Source: Hyaloperonospora brassicae (lineage: Eukaryota; Oomycota; Peronosporomycetes; Peronosporales; Peronosporaceae). Taken from it: a DNA stretch of 64,000 bases. This document shows, piece by piece, positions 23,901-33,730 of this stretch. The notes beneath the pieces were generated by a model that was not told the origin of the DNA, searched no databases, and was given only the letters and a program-made list of their open reading frames with translations. Positions within the stretch are counted from its first letter, which is position 1; every line of letters begins with the position of its first letter. A program made the translations under genes and the position numbers. Location of the stretch: assembly GCA_947650285.1 (NCBI GenBank), contig CANTFL010001335.1:248001-312000 (forward strand). The letters are read 5' to 3'.

Positions 23901-25308
23901 TTTCGAGATGGGCTCTCAGCTTCTCTAGCTGAACTGTCTCTAACTTTGCAGTTTGGTACTCCATTTGCTGCTCGATTTCCACGTTGTCACCACAGCGCTT
24001 TGACGAAGAAACCCGCTTTCTCTCCAATGTCCACACTAATGCATGTGCATACATTCATATGAGCTGCGATAAAGCCAAAACACTTCAAGCACGTTCAAGC
24101 GTACCTTTCTTGATGAGCACGTCAGTTTTCTCTTTGTCCTCGTTCATTATCGAAGCGGCGTCGTGCAATATATATTCCGAGTACAAATAGCGCTCAACTC
24201 GTGCGTACAACTCTCCTTTGTCATTCTCAATGTGTCGCATCTTCGATTCTTGACGCTTCTTGGATGCCTCGGCTCGCATGAGGGTCATTTCGTAATTGGT
24301 GAATGGGTCCAACTTCACACGAATATGCGATTTCTTGAGAAGCTGCTGGTAACTTGCTTCGACTCCACCTCCATCCTCTTCCGTTGCTAACGTCGTCATT
24401 TCGCTAAGTTGTTGCGGCATTGGCGGATATATGCTATGCATTCCAGCTTGTTCTGCAGCCTGGAATGATTTGGCCAAGGATTCTCGCACCCTTACGCTCG
24501 CACCTTCCACCGATACTGCTGCTGCTGCTCTTGATGTCATCTTTGCTGTCGCACTCGGCTTCTCCGAATTCTGCGGTGATGCCATAGTGCGATGAAGCTT
24601 CTTTGACACAGTAGGCGATAACGACGGTGCCGACGGAGTCGTGCTCGAGCGATCAGCCACGTCGTCATCGCTAAACTCCAGGGGGGCCGAAGGTACTACT
24701 GCTGCATCAACGTCATCAACTACTGTAATTTCATGGAAAGCACGTGGCATCGACGTCCGCGTTTGTGGCAACGACGATTGGATGCCCTGCTCGCCGAACG
24801 TTTGGTTTACATGTGCAGCCATTGCTGGAACGGCCGAAAGGTCGGGTTCATCTTCGTCAAAGGCTGGAGCGGAAGGCGCGGAAATGCTTTCGCCCTCGCT
24901 CCATGTCACACGTGAACAAGCACTTTCGTCGTCGACAGTCTCCATTCTCTTCGTTTTTTCTTCGACATTGACGTCCTGTTCCTGCTGACTCGTACCATTG
25001 TCGCGACTTTCTTCTGTACTCTGCTCGTGCACAAGGTGCAAGTCTGTTTCTTCCATGGCTGCAACAAGCTCCTGCTCGCTCTTCATCTCCCCATCCTGTG
25101 CAAATAACGACATCACGTCCTCCTCATTGCAGCGAATCTGCTCGTCTAACGCGGGTAGATCCTGCACAGCATCCAGCTCAGTTTTCGTCGTTTCCACTGC
25201 AGTTTTCTCTTCTATATCACTGCAATGCCGCGTCGCACTTGTTTCCTCGTCCTTACGCGCAGCTTCAACGACCTTCGAGCGTTGCGGACGCTTGCGCACT
25301 AACTCCAT
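14944..25308 (-). CDS. EPG5: EPG5-like autophagy tethering protein
   Basis: Two exons: 25308-24105 and 24035-14944, about 3431 aa after splicing. EPG5 is known in animals as a Rab7 effector that tethers autophagosomes to late endosomes/lysosomes. Support for the family: the segment DLLNIQDWLQLEDT...FLLDHINW, the 'LSYFRVEQYLNSVL' region near residue 465 and the C-terminal 'AIGLGGSLQYGFEFHVSCLA' stretch match EPG5 in order and spacing as I recall it. Residues 1-400 are acidic and low-complexity. A coiled coil follows at about 420-455. A CxxC...CxxC zinc ribbon (CYACG...CKLCDSC) lies near 588-610. The protein is longer than the roughly 2600-residue human protein. The first Met of exon 1 was chosen; the frame joins across the intron without shift. 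No stops or frameshifts, so it looks functional. Confidence 0.8.
24036..24104 (-). other. EPG5-like gene intron (69 nt)
   Basis: Minus-strand donor GTACGC and acceptor CATTAG. Exon 1 ends in phase 1 and joins as a Val codon in the same frame as the long second exon. Without removal the exon 1 frame would stop after 'KKGTLERA'. Confidence 0.8.
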
Positions 25309-28300
25309 CTCGCGCCCACGTCAAAGCAACGTCGAGAAATTGGGGTTCAACCGCTTCAACGTCGAGTCAAAGCACTTTTCTCCTTCTTCTGCTTCTCCTT
25401 TTCAGGCTCTTGAAGCGCAAGCGGCACGGCGGACACGACAAAAACGACAGAAAAGAGTACCAGAAGATGATAGGACGTCACAGAAGATGGCGGTGGCAGC
25501 AGTAGCAGCAGTAGCAACGGGCCGCGGGTTCAATGACTTCCTCTGCGATGCGCTGTGCTTTTTGGTGGAAACTCTTAACTGTCAGTCGATTTCTTTCGGC
25601 TGCTAAGAAGTACTCTCACAGCGCATTCTGATTGGCCGGTTTTGGCGAGCGCGGCACTCATGCAGCCGCGTACCTCATTCGTCAAAAAAAGAACACAAAT
25701 GAGATGTACATTTTGGACCAAAAGCAAAATTGATGCAGCGGAGAACGGAAAAGAATCGCTTGCCACGTTCGAGAGGAGAACTTTGGACCGGCGAGAAAAG
25801 GGGCGATAGCTACAAACAGAGGCAGTTGTCACGCGGACCCCACTCAGCGATCGACAGCTGGCCTCAACGCTGAAACGCCCGGTTCATGGCGAGTCTGTAC
25901 TTGGTCGTTCATCGACTGTCGCATACGAAGAGCATGCAGGTAACTACATTACGGGCGGGATCAGACGAACGTTTCAATGTGGTCGATATCGACCACACCT
26001 CGTATCATCGACCACGCCCTGTATCATCGACCACGCCCTGTATCATCGACCACGCCCTGTATCAGTGACCACGCGTCGTCATCACTGCGGAAGAAGAGAA
26101 TGGAAGAAAGAGAATGTGCTCTTGCTAACAACGCACAGGATTACACCGCTGGCGATATCACGTCGATTCGACATGTCCTCAGCGAGAGCGATGATGTCCA
26201 TCCAAGAGAAAGCAACAAACGTATGTATGTCCATAGGTATGGTGCAATCAGAGCTACCCTGCATCTAACACTAATGCGTTGGTAGCATACCACCTGTTGT
26301 TACGAGACATGGTGCTCCGTCCGAGCATAATTTGATGAAGCGGATCATTGACAGAACAAAGCGCTAACAGTCACAAGATAGCACATGTTTCCTTAAGCAG
26401 AGCCACCAAGAGAATAACGATATGCACGGTGCACAGAGCTCTCCCGTCGATCGTACATTGTCTGTCCTTAAAGCACTTTGAGTGTGTTGTGGTCAACGAT
26501 AGCAATCGTGGAGTCAGGGCTCAATATATACGCTGTAGCGTAAACGTCACACTCATGAAGTATAGGTAAGTCGCCAATTCCAAACCCACGGTGTAGCATT
26601 GGCACAAAGACATTGGCATGCGTGATGCTTTCTTTATCGTAGCATTTGTAATAACGTAAAAGTAAGGAGTCAATTGTCACGACCCTTTGCTCGGCAGCAG
26701 AGAAAGATCTCTAGCTGTCTCCTCCTCGCGCAACAATGTCACGCCTCGGTCGCATCTCGCTGTTGTTGCACAGACAAGATCAGCTCTCACTATTGTTTTC
26801 TACTCTTGTCTTCAGCACATCAATATCACTTACGAGTTGCTCCATCGAATACCAACCACGGCAACACTGCGATTACTTATGTAGCCCAGTCCACCCTATT
26901 CCATTACCGCAAAACCCGACCATCGTATAGAGGCATTGGACATCCAAACATGATCCAACCCGACTGTCATATAGAGGCATTGAATATTTAAACAAGATTC
27001 AGCTCTCTGGACTGGATGACGCATATCAAAGATCGATCTCCAGAGCTTGTCATTCTATCGTAAGTCCACGCGGAAGAAACTGTGTCACGAAGTCCTCGTA
27101 TATGGCTATTCGTCGATGCTTTCCTCATATCTTAGCAAGACATGCTCTGATTGCAAGTCTCGTGAAGTTGTTATCGAAAAACCAGAGCGCCGTCGTTTTT
27201 GCCTACCCTTGTGAGTTTCTTCTGAGATGCGCTCAAAAAGCTACACATGGTGACTTCGTCGAACTGATTATGCATCGCATGAAGAACCGACGACCAGCGA
27301 GGACATTCGATCGTCATGTCACGAATGCCCGATTGTAAACAACTTTCGGGTATATTGCGTGAGGTAGCGCAGTTCGGTAGGAGGCTAGAGACTCTTTCGA
27401 TAAAATGCTGCAAGATCAAGCCGGGATGGTGTCGAGGGCGAAGCGACGCTCGCAGGTGTTTGTCGTATGCACCTGGCCTTTTACTATGCAAGGACCATTA
27501 GCGGGGAAAAACTGACGATAGCAAATTCGAGCACGGACCCACAGAGCGTGCAAGAACTGAGCAATGCGGCGTCAAAGAAGTATTTGCTTTGGCGCCACAT
27601 CAAACAGGTTTGTAAGTATAACTGCATTCTCATCGACAGTTGCTTTTCCATCAGCAGTTTTTTTCTGGCGACTAGATATCCGTCCGATGAAGTACGATGC
27701 ACGAAGAGCCGTGACAAGATCGAAATACGTACGGTATTGCTGTCGTCAATGCCACAAGGGTCTCCAGAAGTGCGACAGCCGGTGCTTGGACCTCTTGCTA
27801 CCAGACGATACTCTCAGTCACAATGGACATAGTGCTTGACGCATTCGTTGGTCGATACGGATTGTGGCCAGGCAAATACTGACTGCGATGAAGTTGGAAA
27901 GCAGCTTGGTTGAGAGTGTTACTTGGATCTCTGGCATGCGACAGCACGCATGGCGATAACGGCAAAATATGGCTCAATCGTGTTGCGCTGCTACGAATAG
28001 TGCCAACAGCAGTAACCTGAGTTTCAGTTCGAGCACAAAGAGACACTGGTATTGTGATTAGCTGTGGAAATCTCAGTCAACTGCTCTGGAACTCAACGTT
28101 CTATCGATAGTGGATGTACTACCGCAACACCAACAGTATCATTCTGCGTGACGTCTTTGCTGATTTACAACATACGTGTTGTACAAGGCGAGTCTCGTAA
28201 CGTTTTGAACGTGGCAGCTACAGCTTGCAATGGTAACGACACAACCTCTGCTGAAACAACTTTGATTTAAGTCGGGCAGTCGGGCAGGGACGGACCACAG

Positions 28301-28346
28301 TGGGCGGACAAGAGAAGAAGCCGTTCGTTCCATTCAATATCCTCTC
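25309..28346. other. 3-kb intergenic stretch with decayed repeats
   Basis: Upstream of the EPG5-like gene and downstream of thymidylate kinase. No reading frame has a recognisable domain. Bases 27100-28260 contain several frames of 60-120 codons that change strand and frame often, as in an old transposon, but I could not name it. A short tandem repeat sits at 25990-26075. Confidence 0.5.
25990..26075 (+). repeat. 19-bp tandem repeat, 4.5 copies
   Basis: Unit cgaccacgccctgtatcat at 25990, 26009, 26028 and 26047 plus a partial copy. Copies 2 and 3 are identical. Copies 1 and 4 differ by a few bases. Confidence 0.95.
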
Positions 28347-28991
28347 TCACAGCTGGTCAAAGTGGGTCAGTGGATTTCCCGCGCACGTTCCGATCACCTC
28401 TTTGGCAATAACCAGCACCTTATCGTGCACTTGGTCGATCGTCCCCGTGGCGTCCACAACGTGCCACTTGGGTGTCGTGCGTTCCATAATAGCGTAAAAG
28501 TTCTGCCGCACTTTTGCCTGAAAGTCCAAGCGCTCATAGCGCTCTTGACCGAATTCGGCTCTTGCTGCCGCCTGTGCGACTGGTACGTCGAGGAAAATCA
28601 CAGCGTCTGGCTTAGGGAGTCCAATCTCTGGCGCCCAACACCAGTCGAGGGACATACCAGTTTTGGCAGCGGAAAAAGCTACGCCACTGAACGAGTAGCG
28701 GTCTAGAATAATGTGCTGACCACTGGCTAAGAGTGACTCAATTTTAGTCGCGGCTTCCCATCGATTTGCAGAGAAGAGCAAGTGAATGGCGTGATCGTCC
28801 ATAGCAGTTGAGCTCGTGAGGTACGAGTGGATGCTCTTGCCAATGGCAGTGCTTCGATCTGGGAAGTGCAACAGCGTCGAAGGGAGAGACGGAGACGAAG
28901 CGATGAGGGCCTCGTGGAGAAGCTTCGTCTGCGTCGTCTTGCCACAGCGATCGACGCCCTCGAAGAGCAGGAACGTTCCCCGCGGAGGCAT
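28347..28991 (-). CDS. Thymidylate (dTMP) kinase
   Basis: 214 aa, the normal size. It phosphorylates dTMP to dTDP with ATP, the step before dTTP in both de novo and salvage routes. Visible motifs: P-loop GVDRCGKT at residues 12-19, preceded by LLFE, with Arg inside the loop as in eukaryotic-type enzymes; the nucleotide-binding FPDRST.IG at 43-51; LDRYSFSG at 96-103 (the DRY/DRH motif); and a LID region around GQERYE (148-153). There is no intron and no extension that would suggest organelle targeting. The first ATG gives the standard N-terminus. Equivalent to yeast CDC8 and human DTYMK. Confidence 0.95.
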   Translation of the reverse strand: MPPRGTFLLFEGVDRCGKTTQTKLLHEALIASSPSLPSTLLHFPDRSTAIGKSIHSYLTSSTAMDDHAIHLLFSANRWEAATKIESLLASGQHIILDRYSFSGVAFSAAKTGMSLDWCWAPEIGLPKPDAVIFLDVPVAQAAARAEFGQERYERLDFQAKVRQNFYAIMERTTPKWHVVDATGTIDQVHDKVLVIAKEVIGTCAGNPLTHFDQL

Positions 28992-31292
28992 GCGGGTCGA
29001 ACGTCGTTGAGTTGGATAGCGCTTCGTTTATCGACGTTTCTATCGCTGGGGGTGGGCCTTTAGAAACGCCCTGAGCGTTCGGACTCTTCCAGGAGGTCCG
29101 TCCAAAAGCGTTTGGTGTTTTGCTGTAATTGACGACGGTCGTCCTGCTGGTTGCAACTGCACTTGTGGCTACTTCTCACTTGCAATGCGGCCGTTTTGTG
29201 TCTGCAGAGCTCGCTCTCATTTGCCAAAGCCGACCTGACTCGAGACGTGCTTTGTCAAGGTTTTCGTTGGCTTGACATGCTCCTCACAGGTCGTACGCAA
29301 GAAACGATTGCTGGCATCATGTTTTTGTGTGAGCGCTCGTTGCTGGTACCCGTCGCAGCGGTCGAGGACAAGCGTACACGTAGATTTTATTCCCCACTTT
29401 CCTCCACGCTGTCGACTACTTTGTTTGTTTACGAGCTTGTCTCGCCCCGTTTGACCTTTGCTTCGCAATAAACATGGACCCAGCAGTCGTGCTTATATGA
29501 AAGCCGTCCTCATCGTCACTGCCGCAGCCATCTGGCGCTTACCCACTTTCGACGCAGCGAAGTCGTTTGGCTTGATTCAGACGAAAACGTGGTGACAGAC
29601 GCTGGCTGCAGTTCTAGTGAAAGCGCTGATAGATTACTATCCGAGACAATGAGCCGCAAAAGTTCCGATGCGAATGCCAGCAAGTCAATGGACGGAAAGC
29701 TCTGTATTCGGAAGTTTAAAGAAAGTGACAGTTCTACTTTCGACACTAGCGACAGCTCTACTGTTGACACTGGCGACAGCTTTGACAATCGGCGTAGCTT
29801 TGTCGATGAAGTTTTGGAGGCGAAAGCTATCGGATCGATGCTAGCGATAGCTCTGACATCGAGCTCTTGCTGAGAAGTCCAGCGAAAGTAAAAGTGCCTC
29901 AGCAGAATCGAATGAAAGCATTGCTGATGAGCAAAGTATCGAAGAAGTCGTAGATGATGAAAGCGCGGGCACGACGACAGCAGTGACGGCATATGTTGAG
30001 AAGGTCGTAGATGATGAAAGCGGAGTTCGACGACAGCAGTGACCAATGCAATGATGATCGTTGCGACAATGGCAGTGACGGTGCAATGACGATCGAAGTG
30101 AGGACGTCAGTGATGACATTAGCGACGACCTCGTCAGTATCTTTTTGGACAAAGCCTTCGTCACTGACAAGGACGATAGTGGGAGTGCCGGTAAAGGTGC
30201 TTGTTCCAGTGCCGATCCCTACCATATCTTCATGGGTTGTAGAAACGAGAGGACATATGTGTCGCTGACATGGAAGGCAGAATGATCGAGGTAAGCTGTC
30301 GCGCGGAATACCGGTGATTTGTAACCGAGTTTGACGGAAGCAGGAGCATTGCAGACCGGGTGAGCGGTAGCGCAGAGCTGGCGGCGATTCGGGTGTAGAT
30401 GGTTGCGGATGACCGATACGAGTTGTTATTGGCCCTGAAGCATGCAGGTTCGTTTATCGCTAACGTTCTAAACACCGTAGCGCCAAGAAGCATATGACGC
30501 ATGCAGTGACGCGTCCATACCAATTGTGATCCAGCTGATCGTGTGCTTTGACGCCGAAGAGCTAAAGCTATGTCGATTCTGCTCCGCAAAGACAATCATG
30601 TTCGCACTCTTCTCTCGCGTATGCTTACTATGAGTCAAGCATTGTTCTTTATGGTCCTTTGGCAAGGTCCAGTCATGAAGGTTAGGCTCATGTCGCGCTG
30701 GAGAAGATGACATGATCATCGGTTCCCTTTCGCTAGCAGAACCGATAATTATTCAGCCAAACGAGTCTTGCGGCATCTGTGCCGAATCAATGATAAAAAC
30801 GATGGTCAACAACATTTCGTGACACAACAGCGAGGCCGCGAACGGCTTGACACTCACAACGTCTGAAATAGGTTTGTACACCGCATCGGATGTGACCACT
30901 TTTTGTCAGTGAAGGGCATAACGCCATCGAGAGCATAGCAGCTAATCCAATTTGAACGAAGTGCTCGTCCTATTTTTTCCAGTCGATGGCAATGTCTCCA
31001 CGTCGACGCACGCCCCGTCACGGCCATGGCTTCAAGAATCAGACTCGTTTCTGCAACGTCCCAGCGCAGCCACACCATCTGTTAACAGTACCGACAGGGT
31101 ACAAGAACGCACAGTCCCGCACGTATACAACACCACCTCACACCGTATGGCTTTTCACAGGCACATCACGTCCCAGAGCACGACGCCCCACCCGCGTCGC
31201 CTCCCTCCCTCCCTACCTACACTTTTGACCGCGACCGGCACTTGGGAACCCTTCGCGTGCGTCGCACCCGTCCGCCGCACTTCCCCACTCAC
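28992..31292. other. Divergent intergenic region with an unrecognised Asp/Ser-rich frame
   Basis: Lies between the starts of thymidylate kinase (minus) and the acyltransferase-like gene (plus), so it holds both promoters. At 29589-29873 (+) a frame of 94 codons is rich in Asp, Ser and Thr with a repeated 'DSST.DT.DS' pattern. Beyond it similar acidic stretches continue in other frames to about 30220, which suggests a decayed acidic protein. No domain was recognised, and I do not call it a gene. Confidence 0.35.
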
Positions 31293-31294
31293 CT

Positions 31295-31314
31295 CCCCCC
31301 CCCCCCCCTCTCTC

Positions 31315-31367
<53 letters not shown>
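31295..31367 (+). repeat. Poly-C followed by (CT)n microsatellite
   Basis: Fourteen C then about 29 CT units with one interruption, ending 18 bases before the proposed ATG at 31386. It is open in frame with the downstream gene (as Ser-Leu repeats), but is more likely 5' UTR or promoter sequence. Confidence 0.95.
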
Positions 31368-31368
<1 letters not shown>

Positions 31369-31385
31369 CTAACACTCTGACCCAC

Positions 31386-33380
31386 ATGGTGACGCACGAG
31401 ACCCCGTGGCCGTCGCCACAACGTCGTCGTCGCCGCCTCTGCGCCTCACTCCGCCGCGCTGTGTTCCCCCGCGTGATGGAGTTCAAAGTGATCAGTCGCG
31501 AGGGCGACCGGCACGAGCTCCTGCCCGTCGTGTACCTCATCGCCCGATCCGGTGCGTGGCGCCGGCGCGTGCCGTCCGTCGTCGAGTGCGCGCTCGTCGA
31601 AGAGTACATCGCACCGCTGGTGGCCGAGTTCCCAGCGACAACTTTTGCTGCTGCTGCGACATCTGCGACAACTGCTGCGACCGACGCAGCGCGTGTGCTG
31701 TCCATTGTACAGACCGAAGTGCAGCTACGTGCGGCGCTGGGCGCGCAGCAGCCGCTGGACGAAGTCACGACGGACGAGAGGGACTACAAGATGGGCGTCT
31801 TGGTGGACTTTGCGCGGACGCCCCACCGGCCCGGCACTGCAGCGCTGAACCGCGTCGTGTTCCAGATCGCCACTGCGCTGCGCTCGGTGACGCACAGCAG
31901 TGCGCTGGTCGTGCCCGTGGCGATGCACTACTGCTCGGCTGCGAGCAATCTGCTGGTGGACGTGCGACGGTACGTTGGGATTCGCTACGGGGCGCCGGTG
32001 CTGCTGGACGCGCGCGAGGTGGCCGTGTTCCGAGACGACCCGACAGAGTTCACGCAGCATTTCAGCGCGCGATTGCGCACGTCGCTGACGATGGCGCCGC
32101 CGTCGTCGGTCGCTCAGATTGAGATGCTGCGGCTGACACGGACACTGCACGTGCACTGCGCGAAGATGGTCCGAGACGACTGCTTCTCACGGCGACAGCG
32201 CGCCTCGATGAACGAGGAGATCATGCAGATCCACTTTCGCACGTCTACGCATCCGGCCATGTGCGAGCTGAAGCGCAGTATGATGGCGTACTGTGCGACG
32301 CTAAAGCACTGGAAGCTCCGTGACGAGGACATCAATTCTGCTAGTGCGCTGTTGGCCGTGGAAGATCTGCCAAAGCATCCGCTGCATTTTGTGTGGCTGC
32401 TTGCTGCCGCCGTGCGCTTTGTCCTCAACTTGCCAGGTCGTCTTTTCCTGGCAAGCGCGTGTGACCTCATCTACGGCTTTCCCCCACGCAAGTCCCACAA
32501 CCGATCGCTGCCTGTAGCTGCAGCAGCGGTAAAGGCGTTCCTGGGCTGCTTTGCACTTGGTGTGCTCGTCTGTGCAGTGCCGACGAGCGTATCGGGGTGG
32601 CTGGTTGTGCTGGCGTTTGCGGCAGTGCTGGTCGTGGATGCAGCAACTGCGCACAATGTGCCAGCAGATGTGGAGCACCTGATGCAACACTGGAAGAAGC
32701 CGCAGTTCTATGTCATGGGTGCCGATGAGCTCACGCGACTGAAGGAGACTCGTGCCGTGCTCGCTCGCAGTATTCACGACATTGTCGCACGGTACATGTG
32801 CACGGACCTCCCGCCCCCGGTGCTGCAGGACGTGTCAAAGGCTACTGCGTCGCCAACGGCGTCTCTACTGGATACCGACGAATACACGCTCAACCCGCAC
32901 CACAAGATATTTATTAACGCACCGCGCTCGTTTCCGCTCGCATACGCTGCAATGATGAAGGATCCCAAAAAGGCTCGTCGGACGATCTACGCGCCAAAGA
33001 TGCTGCGTGACGAGACGTGGCGCAGCATTTACGAGACCGTTGCGCCCGCAGGTCTACGATTCGCTGCGCTGCTTGCGGACAACAAGGGCGACAACCTCCC
33101 GATGGACGAACTGCTCGCGACGCCATTCTTCAGCGCAGTGCTGTCCGCTTACATCCTGTACAAGACACGATGTGTAGACGACGACAGCTCTACATCGAGC
33201 TCCAGTGGTGACGATGCTACTCCTGTCATGGCCGACGAGATGAAGCAGGAGCAGGCTCGAGCCTACCGCGAGTACGAGCAGAATGTAAGCCAGCAAGATC
33301 TCGGGGGCTACGGTTCCATGCAGGAAATCATCGATGCAGCATTTCAGATGGCACAAGACGAAGAGGAACTGACCGAGTAA
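31386..33380 (+). CDS. Acyltransferase-like membrane protein (SCT1/GPT2-like), catalytic motifs missing
   Basis: 664 aa from the ATG at 31386; the next ATG (31476) gives 634 aa. Starting further upstream would translate the CT repeat, so I rejected it. Residues 150-300 resemble the C-terminal half of fungal SCT1/GPT2 glycerol-3-phosphate acyltransferases: VVPVAMHY (175-182), GIRYGAPVLL (198-207), then 'IEMLRLTRTLH' and a helical stretch ending 'LKHWKLRDEDI'. Two hydrophobic regions follow (about 332-364 and 384-420), in the place of that family's membrane segments. The NHX4D and EGxS motifs expected near the N-terminus are absent; an 'FARTPHRPGTAAL' stretch (142-154) occupies the second position. 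So it may be a non-catalytic relative, or upstream exons may be missed. The C-terminus has an Asp/Ser run. Family call is moderate. Confidence 0.5.
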   Translation: MVTHETPWPSPQRRRRRLCASLRRAVFPRVMEFKVISREGDRHELLPVVYLIARSGAWRRRVPSVVECALVEEYIAPLVAEFPATTFAAAATSATTAATDAARVLSIVQTEVQLRAALGAQQPLDEVTTDERDYKMGVLVDFARTPHRPGTAALNRVVFQIATALRSVTHSSALVVPVAMHYCSAASNLLVDVRRYVGIRYGAPVLLDAREVAVFRDDPTEFTQHFSARLRTSLTMAPPSSVAQIEMLRLTRTLHVHCAKMVRDDCFSRRQRASMNEEIMQIHFRTSTHPAMCELKRSMMAYCATLKHWKLRDEDINSASALLAVEDLPKHPLHFVWLLAAAVRFVLNLPGRLFLASACDLIYGFPPRKSHNRSLPVAAAAVKAFLGCFALGVLVCAVPTSVSGWLVVLAFAAVLVVDAATAHNVPADVEHLMQHWKKPQFYVMGADELTRLKETRAVLARSIHDIVARYMCTDLPPPVLQDVSKATASPTASLLDTDEYTLNPHHKIFINAPRSFPLAYAAMMKDPKKARRTIYAPKMLRDETWRSIYETVAPAGLRFAALLADNKGDNLPMDELLATPFFSAVLSAYILYKTRCVDDDSSTSSSSGDDATPVMADEMKQEQARAYREYEQNVSQQDLGGYGSMQEIIDAAFQMAQDEEELTE

Positions 33381-33730
33381 GGGAGACGTGTGTCACCGTG
33401 AATGTAACATTACTACTATGTGTAACACTGCTACCAACGACGACGATTTTGTATCCCCGTGTGGCGTCTTCCTGGCCAAACGACCGGACTCGTCGTGTGA
33501 TCCGTTCGACCTATTCAGACCAAACAGCTCCATCGTAGCTCACAACTCAGTACTGTTGACGATCACAAACTCCGAAGATAGACAAAGCCAGAAATGTCAC
33601 GGTCGTCAAAAGTCTGGTATATCGTATTCTGTAACAAGCATCATAGCAACAACGCAACAACGCAACATCGCAGATCATAGATGTCCGACGACAACCACTA
33701 CTACCGTTCTTCGCGATATGCACTTGCACA
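33381..33730. other. Convergent intergenic gap
   Basis: 350 bp between the ends of the acyltransferase-like gene and phenylalanine hydroxylase. It holds both 3' ends. No gene seen. Confidence 0.6.

Noticed and set aside
25985..26285. Plus-strand ORF over the 19-bp tandem repeat
   Set aside because: Open frame is due to the repeat; no start context or domain.
27102..28270. Possible transposase in the gap upstream of thymidylate kinase
   Set aside because: A CxxC pair near 27740 suggested a zinc-ribbon transposase, but no catalytic motif or terminal repeats could be found.
29516..30225. Minus-strand ORFs opposite the Asp/Ser-rich stretch (176 and 108 codons)
   Set aside because: They are antisense shadows of an acidic low-complexity sequence, rich in Ser/Leu/Val, without a domain.
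31242..31385. Upstream extension of the acyltransferase-like ORF through the CT repeat
   Set aside because: It would translate the microsatellite as a Ser-Leu run without any domain; the ATG at 31386 or 31476 is more plausible.
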